DNA of 6,223 nucleotides from Sediminibacterium sp. (GTDB lineage Bacteria; Bacteroidota; Bacteroidia; Chitinophagales; Chitinophagaceae): positions 1-6,223 of the forward strand of contig JALQXE010000019.1 in NCBI GenBank assembly GCA_023263235.1. The letters are read 5' to 3'. Positions 1-5,504 of the stretch are shown here, piece after piece. Every line of letters starts with the position of its first letter. Position 1 is the first letter of the stretch. The notes beneath the pieces are model-generated. The model ran no database searches and was not told where the DNA came from. It saw only the letters and a program-made list of their open reading frames with translations. The translations under genes and the position numbers were made by a program.

Positions 1-279
1 TGGTAAACCATGGGTATCCCAACCACCTTTTCGTTTTACTTGAAAACCTTGCATCGTTTTATAACGACACATCATATCCTTTAAAGTTCTTGAAATTACA
101 TGGTGAATACCTGGCATTCCATTGGCACTTGGAGGGCCTTCGTAAAAAACGAATGGTGTTTTACCTTCACGTAAACTAACAGATTGCTCAAATGCCTGTT
201 CTTTTTTCCAGGCTGCTAATATCTCTGCCTCAATGGTGGGCAGGTGTAAGCCATTAAATTCTGGGTATTGATTGCTCAT
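1..279 (-). CDS. ileS: Isoleucyl-tRNA synthetase, N-terminal 93 codons (3' end cut by window edge)
   Basis: This is the start of a class I aminoacyl-tRNA synthetase that charges tRNA-Ile in the cytoplasm. The ATG is at 279-277 and the frame stays open to base 1. The translation begins MSNQYPEFNGLHLPTIE. It carries the catalytic-domain block YEGPPSANGMPGIHH (residues 46-60), then TLKDMMCRYKTMQGFQVKR and GGWDTHGLP (85-93), all diagnostic of IleRS. The HIGH signature position reads GIHH (57-60): the first and third residues are swapped relative to HIGH. That form is known from a subset of IleRS2-type enzymes. The KMSKS loop, editing domain and anticodon-binding domain lie outside the window. The gene sits 60 bases downstream of lspA on the same strand and has a probable promoter of its own in that gap. 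Family identity is secure; the assignment to the mupirocin-insensitive subgroup is an inference. Confidence 0.96.
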   Translation of the reverse strand, partial: MSNQYPEFNGLHLPTIEAEILAAWKKEQAFEQSVSLREGKTPFVFYEGPPSANGMPGIHHVISRTLKDMMCRYKTMQGFQVKRKGGWDTHGLP

Positions 280-310
280 AAAACGCTTGTCCTAACTGAT
301 TTTTAGGGCA

Positions 311-318
311 CGAAGGTA
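311..318 (-). promoter_or_regulatory. Probable Bacteroidota-type -7 box for ileS
   Basis: Read on the minus strand the site is TACCTTCG, one mismatch from the Bacteroidota -7 consensus TAnnTTTG. It is followed by TGCCC and lies 31 bases before the ileS ATG. About 19 bases upstream there is a TTTTT run near the lspA stop that could act as a weak -33 element. The predicted transcript would have a leader of about 25-30 bases. No terminator hairpin separates lspA from ileS, so read-through from lspA could also supply ileS mRNA. Confidence 0.45.
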
Positions 319-339
319 CGAAATAGGACGGTAAAAAGC

Positions 340-1017
340 TTATTCAGGGTCGCTTACAGGCGCTTCAATCCTGTCTTTTTCTGCATTTTCTGCTTCATCC
401 TTCCCAAAAAACTTGTTTTGGAATATAAATAGGGTAATTACCCCTACGCTGATGGAAGCATCTGCAAAATTAAAAACAGGTCTAAAGAACTCAAATTCCT
501 GGCCTCCCCAAATAGGGAACCAACTGGGAAAATGGCCATTTTGAACAATTGGGAAATAAAACATGTCCACCACTTTACCATGTAAAAAAGGAGCATAACC
601 ACCTGTTGAAGGCATAAATACTGCCACCTGTGTAGTGTAAGGAACACTTTGTTCAAATATCATTCCGTAAAATAAACTATCAATTAGATTTCCCACTGCA
701 CCTGCGAAAATCAAAGCTGCACAAATGATAAAACCATTGTGGTATTTTTTTGCAATAAAACCTTTTATTAAGAATGCACCCCATATAACAGCTACTAGCC
801 TAAATAGGGTTAATAATATTTTTCCGAAATCACCTCCAAACTTTAAACCCCAAGCCATCCCTTCGTTCTCCACAAAATGTAGTCTAGCCCAGGTTCCTAA
901 AAGCAAATGTTCCTCTCCTATAAAATAATTGAGTTTAATATAAAATTTGATTGCCTGATCAATTATTATAATGAGTGCAATTAGTGCAATAATTTTTTTA
1001 CCGTTCATATTGAGCAT
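340..1017 (-). CDS. lspA: Lipoprotein signal peptidase (signal peptidase II)
   Basis: LspA is an inner-membrane aspartyl protease that removes the signal peptide of diacylglyceryl-modified prolipoproteins. The 225-residue product has hydrophobic segments near 7-26, 66-84, 94-113 and 188-204. Family motifs are visible: DQAIK (20-24), NEGMAWG (51-57), GAVGNLID (106-113), KVVDMFYFP (148-156) and FNFADASIS (182-190). The catalytic aspartates are D151 and D186. It is longer than the usual 160-170 residues for two reasons. An insert lies between LID and VVD (about 114-147), as in other Bacteroidota LspA proteins, and there is a charged, mostly acidic tail of about 25 residues after the last helix. 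The usual arginine after GNLID is serine here. Two ATGs compete: 1017 and, three codons in, 1008. The second gives MNGKKII, which resembles relatives. The gene lies 18 bases downstream of terC and carries its own -7 box in that gap. Confidence 0.95.
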   Translation of the reverse strand: MLNMNGKKIIALIALIIIIDQAIKFYIKLNYFIGEEHLLLGTWARLHFVENEGMAWGLKFGGDFGKILLTLFRLVAVIWGAFLIKGFIAKKYHNGFIICAALIFAGAVGNLIDSLFYGMIFEQSVPYTTQVAVFMPSTGGYAPFLHGKVVDMFYFPIVQNGHFPSWFPIWGGQEFEFFRPVFNFADASISVGVITLFIFQNKFFGKDEAENAEKDRIEAPVSDPE

Positions 1018-1025
1018 TGTGTGTG

Positions 1026-1052
1026 CAAAGATAAGTTAGTGTTTGTGACCAA
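1026..1052 (-). promoter_or_regulatory. Probable Bacteroidota-type promoter for lspA overlapping the end of terC
   Basis: On the minus strand TATCTTTG (1033-1026) matches the -7 consensus TAnnTTTG exactly. A TTG (1052-1050) lies 16 bases upstream and could serve as the -33 element, close to the spacing reported for Flavobacterium promoters. The box falls in the short terC-lspA gap and the TTG lies inside the terC coding region. Transcription would begin only a few bases before the lspA ATG at 1017, or about 10-14 bases before the alternative ATG at 1008. Confidence 0.5.
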
Positions 1053-1995
1053 CTGTCTCTTTTTTCTTATTGATAAAAATGGAATATAAAATGGAGCCCA
1101 TGATACAAAATAAAATAACCAGTAAGGATAATAATACTTGTGCATTTTTATCCATCCATAAATTAATATAGTGTTCCCCCAACATTTTCACGCCAATAAA
1201 TACTAGCACAATAGCAATACCTTGCTGTAAAAACTCAAATTTATTAACAGCGCCTCTTAATAAAAAGAATAATGATCTTAAACCTAAAATAGCGAATATG
1301 TTAGAAGTATAAATAACTAAACTACTTTGTGAAATGCCCATCACGGCCGGGATCGAGTCAAGTGCAAATACAATATCAATGGCTGCTAGCAATATTACAA
1401 CTACAAATAAACTTGTATAAATTGGTTTGTTGTTATGGTCCCTAACTACAAATTTGCCATCGCCATCTGTAGCGCCAATGGGCAATATTTTCTTTAGAAA
1501 TTTGTAAATTTTAGATTCATGTGGATCAAAATTGGAATCCTCATCCGCATTAAACATATGAATACCCGTATACACCAAGAAAACGCCAAATATATAAAGC
1601 ACCCAGGAAAATTTGGCAACCAAAGCAACGCCAACGGTAATAAATAAAACGCGAAAAATGATAGCGGCTAAAATTCCAATAAGTAACACCCGAGGATAAT
1701 GCTTTTCTTTAACCTTAAATGAATCGAAAATTAAAATAAAAACAAAAATGTTATCAATACTTAAACTCCATTCCATAAGATATCCGCTCAAAAATTCTAA
1801 TCCCAATTTTTGCCCTTCTTCTATCCAAACAAATACAAAAAAACCAAGGGCTAATAACACCCACAGGAAAGTTTGTTTCAATGCCTGAGATACAGATACA
1901 ATTGCATTTTTTTTGCTCAAAAAGCCCAAGTCAAGTACCAACGCAATGGTAATTACAAACCCAAAAACAGAATACACAATTTGATCTTTGCTCAT
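1036..1995 (-). CDS. TerC/Alx-family integral membrane metal transporter
   Basis: This 319-residue inner-membrane protein belongs to the TerC family. E. coli Alx has almost the same length. Characterised members (Alx and Bacillus TerC homologues) take part in manganese efflux; the old tellurite-resistance name does not imply that role here. Conserved acidic membrane motifs are present: EWSLSIDNIFVF (75-86, with D81 and N82) and AAIDIVFALDSIPAVMG (204-220, with D207 and D213), followed by SNIFAILGLRSLFFLL (231-246). There are about eight to nine hydrophobic segments. A hydrophilic loop (about 150-190) contains DPHESKIYKFLKK, typical of the family. The C-terminal tail is polar and ends GHKH. 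The ATG at 1995 is 21 bases after the gldFG stop, so the two genes are probably co-transcribed. The gap has no Shine-Dalgarno sequence and no room for a yybP-ykoY manganese riboswitch. Family membership is firm; the metal specificity is inferred. Confidence 0.93.
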   Translation of the reverse strand: MSKDQIVYSVFGFVITIALVLDLGFLSKKNAIVSVSQALKQTFLWVLLALGFFVFVWIEEGQKLGLEFLSGYLMEWSLSIDNIFVFILIFDSFKVKEKHYPRVLLIGILAAIIFRVLFITVGVALVAKFSWVLYIFGVFLVYTGIHMFNADEDSNFDPHESKIYKFLKKILPIGATDGDGKFVVRDHNNKPIYTSLFVVVILLAAIDIVFALDSIPAVMGISQSSLVIYTSNIFAILGLRSLFFLLRGAVNKFEFLQQGIAIVLVFIGVKMLGEHYINLWMDKNAQVLLSLLVILFCIMGSILYSIFINKKKETVGHKH

Positions 1996-2016
1996 AAGTA
2001 AAGTTAACTTAAAAAT

Positions 2017-4467
2017 TTATGCTGCAAATTTACTTTTTCTTATTGAGTTCCATAAATAAAAGAGGAATGTCAATAGCAATAATGGACTTAATACCAATAT
2101 GATTTGCCATAATAATCTTGCATTTTCTAATTTTTCTCTATCTAGCAATCTTAGTACCAATACCTTGTTTCTGCTTTCCAATAAACCATCTGGATCATTT
2201 AAATAGGCAATAGTGTTTAAATAAAAATTACGATTGGCAAATTGATACCCTTCAAATGGAAGCATTCCCATGGGTAGTGGCTGCAAATTACCTTGTGCGT
2301 CTTTTTCGGTTGCATTGGTGAATATATCAGCATCCGCAACTACTATTTGTTTAGAAACAGCTGTTGCTTTTGATATAAAATTAACACCCATGCTTTTTAG
2401 ACTATCATTAAGCGCTCCTGAAAGTCTATTGGAAAATAAGGAAGAGAATTGCCCCTCAAGTAATACAGCTACTGGAATATGATGTTGTTTAAAGTTTAAG
2501 AAATCTGCTTCATCCTTAACACTATTTACTGCAACTAAATTTGGCGTAGTAATAACCCTACTATTTGTGTCCGTTGTTAGCAAAATGGTTTTTTTAATTC
2601 CGGGACTAGGTAAAGTGTCAATGGCTGAAGGAAACAATGGCAATACTCTGTCTATATTCTGTGATATTGGATTATTGTCATTACCATACAAAAATGGATA
2701 ATACGGCCAACGCAACCTTTCCATTTTTGGAGAACCATCAGCATTATTGCCTATGACTATGGGTAGTTTGGCACAATTTAAATCCTGCAATAAGTTGGCA
2801 TTTATTCTTACACCATACTTAAATAATAAATCATCAACTTCTAAATTTCTATCAAAAGCTACATAACTGCCATTCGAATTTTTTAAGCTGTCATAGCTAG
2901 CATTCAATTTGTCAATTGCCCAAATAATATTACCCCCATTCATTACATACTGGTCTAGTTTTAATTTATCCAATTCTGTAAAGGGTTGGGTAGGTTTTAC
3001 AATAATTAATGTTTTTATTTGGGAAGCATCTGGAAATCCCTTTTTTAAATCAAAGACCGACAAACGATACTGATGCTTAATAATCGCACCTAAATCATAA
3101 ACCGACAAATCAATTTGTTGACCATTACCAATTAAATAGGAGACTTGTGGGATATTTGTTCTGTTTAATAAATAAATGGCTTGAATGAACTTGTATTCCA
3201 ATAGCGCTTCTGCGGCATTGGCACTTGCTTCTAGATCCTCGGTTGGGACATCCTTAATTACATTGTAAGGTTTAAAATATTTTTTACCGGCACGTAAATC
3301 AATCACAACAGGTTTTCGCCCCTCCACTTCTACAACTGCAGCAGGAATCATTAATTGATCTACTCTTTTATCCAATGCATTATCCTGTGCTTGAACACGC
3401 TCAATGGGCACTCCTAATCGTGATAAACTGTCATAAAATTTTTCTAGTGCTTCGTCTTTATATATTTTATTGGGCACTTCTAGTTCCCATTGAATTTGTT
3501 TTGCATTAATTTTTTGCAATTGATTCAATAATGATAAAGTAGATTGTGATAATTTTTTAAAATTAGCCGGCAAGTCGCCACCCAGATATACATGCACTTT
3601 TACAGGCACTTCCAATTGCTTGATTATTTCTTTTGAACTTTTACTAAGCGTGTAACGCTGATCCTTTGTAAAGTCTATTTGCCAAGTAATTATAGTAGCA
3701 GCATAATTAAGTACTAATAAGATAATTAGCAATATCCAATATTTAACGACTCCTTTTATTTGCTCCATAGCACCAATTCCAAATAAAATTACAATTGAAA
3801 TAAAGTACATAAAATCACCTAATGAAATAGCACCTTTACTCACATTTTGATAATGATATGCTAAGCCTAGTTGCAAAACATAGTAATCAAAACCATTTTT
3901 TGAAAATGCAATTGTGCTAACCCATTCAAATCCTTGAAAAAGAAATATGGAAATCACTATGGAAGATAACAGGGAGATTAAGTTGTTTTTTGTTGTACTG
4001 CTTGTAAATACACCCACCATAGTGTACACCATGGCTAAAAAAATTAATCCAATATAGGACCCTATTGTAGCCCCCCAATCTAAGCCACCCACCATACTTA
4101 AATTGTCTAAAGCAAAAGCATACAATACTGTTGGAAGGATGGCAATAATAACAATTAAAAAAGAACCTAAAAATTTTGCAAAAACCAAATGAAAAGGACT
4201 TACAGGAATTGTGCTTAGTAGTTCAAAAGTGCCTTGTTTATATTCATCAGAAAAGCTTCTCATGGTTATTGCAGGAACCAGTAATAATAAAAACCAAGGC
4301 GCAAAATCAAAATAGGCTTGTAAGGAAGTATAGCCAAAATCAAAAATATTATAATTGGGCAACACAAATAAAAATAAACTATTTACCAAAAGATAAAAGC
4401 CAATGATTAAATAGCCGGTTAGCCCATTAAAATATTGCGTCCATTCTTTTTTACAAATTGCCCACAT
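2017..4467 (-). CDS. gldFG: GldF-GldG fusion: ABC transporter permease joined to its periplasmic auxiliary subunit
   Basis: In Flavobacterium johnsoniae, GldA (ATPase), GldF (permease) and GldG form an ABC transporter needed for gliding. Relatives also occur in Bacteroidota not known to glide. Here GldF and GldG are one 816-residue chain. Residues 1 to about 233 are GldF: KKEWTQYF near the N terminus, six predicted helices (about 18-37, 55-69, 99-119, 131-156, 163-182, 215-233) and the ABC-2 signature RSFSDEYKQGTFELLSTIP (70-88). Residues from Met234 (codon 3768-3766) resemble a complete GldG: one helix (243-262), then FTKDQRYTLSKSSKEIIKQL, a roughly 500-residue extracytoplasmic region of the GldG/IFT52-related (GIFT, ABC_transp_aux) type, and a final helix (785-806) with the basic tail RKSK. 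The reading frame is uninterrupted. I chose the ATG at 4467; an upstream in-frame TTG at 4476 would add three residues but overlaps a putative -7 box. No gldA is in the window, so the ATPase must be encoded elsewhere. The transported substrate is unknown. Confidence 0.92.
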   Translation of the reverse strand: MWAICKKEWTQYFNGLTGYLIIGFYLLVNSLFLFVLPNYNIFDFGYTSLQAYFDFAPWFLLLLVPAITMRSFSDEYKQGTFELLSTIPVSPFHLVFAKFLGSFLIVIIAILPTVLYAFALDNLSMVGGLDWGATIGSYIGLIFLAMVYTMVGVFTSSTTKNNLISLLSSIVISIFLFQGFEWVSTIAFSKNGFDYYVLQLGLAYHYQNVSKGAISLGDFMYFISIVILFGIGAMEQIKGVVKYWILLIILLVLNYAATIITWQIDFTKDQRYTLSKSSKEIIKQLEVPVKVHVYLGGDLPANFKKLSQSTLSLLNQLQKINAKQIQWELEVPNKIYKDEALEKFYDSLSRLGVPIERVQAQDNALDKRVDQLMIPAAVVEVEGRKPVVIDLRAGKKYFKPYNVIKDVPTEDLEASANAAEALLEYKFIQAIYLLNRTNIPQVSYLIGNGQQIDLSVYDLGAIIKHQYRLSVFDLKKGFPDASQIKTLIIVKPTQPFTELDKLKLDQYVMNGGNIIWAIDKLNASYDSLKNSNGSYVAFDRNLEVDDLLFKYGVRINANLLQDLNCAKLPIVIGNNADGSPKMERLRWPYYPFLYGNDNNPISQNIDRVLPLFPSAIDTLPSPGIKKTILLTTDTNSRVITTPNLVAVNSVKDEADFLNFKQHHIPVAVLLEGQFSSLFSNRLSGALNDSLKSMGVNFISKATAVSKQIVVADADIFTNATEKDAQGNLQPLPMGMLPFEGYQFANRNFYLNTIAYLNDPDGLLESRNKVLVLRLLDREKLENARLLWQIILVLSPLLLLTFLFYLWNSIRKSKFAA

Positions 4468-4473
4468 AGGCTT

Positions 4474-4481
4474 CAAAGCTA
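4474..4481 (-). promoter_or_regulatory. Putative -7 box of a gldFG promoter
   Basis: On the minus strand TAGCTTTG fits TAnnTTTG exactly and ends six bases before the gldFG ATG at 4467. Transcription would start at or just before the ATG, giving a nearly leaderless mRNA. No good TTG is found at the usual distance. Instead the U-tract of the upstream terminator (T run at 4501-4494) occupies the -33 region. The box is the only perfect match in the iscA-gldFG gap, but an eight-base motif in AT-rich DNA can arise by chance. Confidence 0.4.
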
Positions 4482-4493
4482 CTATAAATAATC

Positions 4494-4523
4494 AAAAAAA
4501 ATGCCCCGGCGCTACCGGGGCAT
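4494..4523 (-). terminator. Strong intrinsic terminator between iscA and gldFG
   Basis: Read on the minus strand, ATGCCCCGG (4523-4515), a five-base loop TAGCG and CCGGGGCAT (4509-4501) form a perfect nine-base-pair GC-rich stem followed directly by seven more T residues (4500-4494). This is a textbook Rho-independent terminator for minus-strand transcription coming from the isc genes. The T run ends 26 bases before the gldFG ATG, so it also insulates gldFG from isc read-through. If a gldFG promoter lies further upstream, it could act as an attenuator. Confidence 0.88.
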
Positions 4524-4557
4524 TTGATATAAACTGTTAATTACAAGCCTTCGTTAT

Positions 4558-4584
4558 AAAAAAAATTGGCATTTTGAAAAATGC
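4558..4584 (-). terminator. Second, weaker intrinsic terminator downstream of iscA
   Basis: On the minus strand GCATTTT (4584-4578) and AAAATGC (4575-4569) form an AT-rich inverted repeat of seven base pairs, or six with a four-base loop. It is followed, after CCAA-type spacer bases, by a run of eight T residues (4565-4558). It lies about 74 bases after the iscA stop and 35 bases ahead of the strong terminator, making a tandem pair at the end of the isc unit. The stem is less stable and is separated from the T run by a few bases, so it is less certain. Confidence 0.55.
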
Positions 4585-4658
4585 TTAATTTTATGAATAA
4601 ATCGCTAGAGCGCTTTTTTAGTGTTTTTTATTTTTATAGAACACCGCTTAATTAGTTA

Positions 4659-5012
4659 CTACACTGCAAAACTCTCTCCACAACCACAGCTACGACTAGC
4701 ATTTGGATTATTAAAGTAAAAACCTTTCCCATTTAAGCCGTCCGAAAAATCTAGTTCTGTATTTACTAAGTATAAGAAGCTTTTCAAATCCGTTACCACT
4801 TTCACACCATTGTCCTCAAATACTTGATCCATTGGTTTGATTTCATTATCAAAATCCAATTTATAACTCAAGCCTGAGCAGCCTCCGCCCACAACTCCAA
4901 CTCTTAAAAAATAAGATGGGTCATTTGCAATTTCAGCATCCAGCATGAGTTGTTTCACTTTTGCTTTCGCTTTATCGCTCACTAAAATGGTATTTTCTGC
5001 TACTTCACTCAT
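4659..5012 (-). CDS. iscA: A-type iron-sulfur carrier / HesB-IscA family protein
   Basis: A-type carriers receive Fe-S clusters from the IscU scaffold, or supply iron, and pass clusters to apoproteins in the cytoplasm. The 117-residue product is close to the usual length of about 107 and has the three invariant cysteines: C45 in [10 protein letters not shown] (41-50), and C109 and C111 in [10 protein letters not shown] (107-116). Between them is the typical single HesB-like beta fold, with [12 protein letters not shown] (95-106) leading into the cysteine pair. The ATG at 5012 follows the iscU stop by nine bases, so the two are translated from one mRNA. The stop is TAG. ErpA and SufA share the same motifs; the iscS-iscU context favours the IscA role, although orthology to one specific A-type subgroup cannot be settled from sequence by eye. 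Confidence 0.92.
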   Translation of the reverse strand: MSEVAENTILVSDKAKAKVKQLMLDAEIANDPSYFLRVGVVGGGCSGLSYKLDFDNEIKPMDQVFEDNGVKVVTDLKSFLYLVNTELDFSDGLNGKGFYFNNPNASRSCGCGESFAV

Positions 5013-5021
5013 TACTTATGA

Positions 5022-5438
5022 TTAGTGGATACGCTCTTCGAATACTAATTCTTCTAAACCATTTTTCTTTCTGTAATCGTTGATAGCAGATTTAATTGCA
5101 TCTTCTGCCAACACTGAACAGTGAATTTTAACTGGAGGTAAATTTAATTCCTCTACCAAATCCATGTTGTCAATTTTAACTGCTTCGTCAACCGATTTTC
5201 CTTTTAACCACTCTGTGGCTAAAGAACTTGAAGCGATTGCTGAACCACAACCAAAAGTTTTAAATTTCGCGTCAGTGATAATACCAGTTGCTTCGTCTAC
5301 CTGAATTTGTAAACGCATTACGTCACCACACTCTGGTGCACCTACTAAACCAGTACCAACACTTTTTGATGCTTTATCTAATGTTCCTACATTTTTAGGA
5401 TTAGAATAATGATCAATTACTTTATCTGAATATGCCAT
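5022..5438 (-). CDS. iscU: Iron-sulfur cluster assembly scaffold IscU
   Basis: IscU is the scaffold on which [2Fe-2S] and [4Fe-4S] clusters are built using sulfur from IscS. The 138-residue product starts MAYSDKVIDHYSNPKNVG, the canonical IscU N terminus. It has the three cluster cysteines C37 (GAPECGDVM, with D39), C64 (FGCGSAIASS) and C107, preceded by H106 (KIHCSVLAEDAI). Compared with E. coli IscU there is one extra residue between the first two cysteines and a C-terminal extension of about ten residues (ending VFEERIH). The LPPVK motif (100-104), the binding site for the HscA chaperone in E. coli, is intact, which marks it as IscU rather than SufU. It lies 66 bases after iscS and nine bases before iscA. 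No Shine-Dalgarno sequence precedes the ATG; the leader is A-rich, as usual for Bacteroidota. Confidence 0.97.
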   Translation of the reverse strand: MAYSDKVIDHYSNPKNVGTLDKASKSVGTGLVGAPECGDVMRLQIQVDEATGIITDAKFKTFGCGSAIASSSLATEWLKGKSVDEAVKIDNMDLVEELNLPPVKIHCSVLAEDAIKSAINDYRKKNGLEELVFEERIH

Positions 5439-5504
5439 TTTTATATGTTTTAAATGTTTTCATAATTATTATTTCGAAAATCGAATTGGGTAAATGAATA
5501 GAGA

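Noticed and set aside
725..928. Open frames of 67-86 codons on the plus strand (725-928, 2270-2482, 4176-4406, 5761-6021) and a minus-strand one at 444-656.
   Set aside because: All lie inside strongly supported minus-strand genes in other frames, show no recognisable motifs, and are shadows of the real coding sequence.
2001..2010. Palindrome AAGTTAACTT in the gldFG-terC gap, and an overlapping near-match to the -7 box (TAACTTTA).
   Set aside because: A ten-base AT-rich palindrome is expected by chance, the box lacks the final G, and the tight spacing already explains terC expression by co-transcription.
4524..4557. A possible small RNA between the two terminators downstream of iscA.
   Set aside because: There is no promoter-like box in the interval or just before it, and the 34 bases are more simply spacer between tandem terminators.
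4602..4616. Plus-strand CGCTAGAGCG followed by C and a T run, resembling a terminator for plus-strand transcription.
   Set aside because: The possible stem is about four base pairs with a two-base loop, and no plus-strand gene lies upstream that would need it.
5473..5485. Inverted repeat TTCGA-AAA-TCGAA in the iscS-iscU gap, possible hairpin or operator.
   Set aside because: The stem is only five base pairs with a three-base loop and no T run follows it on the minus strand. It is too weak to call a terminator or binding site.
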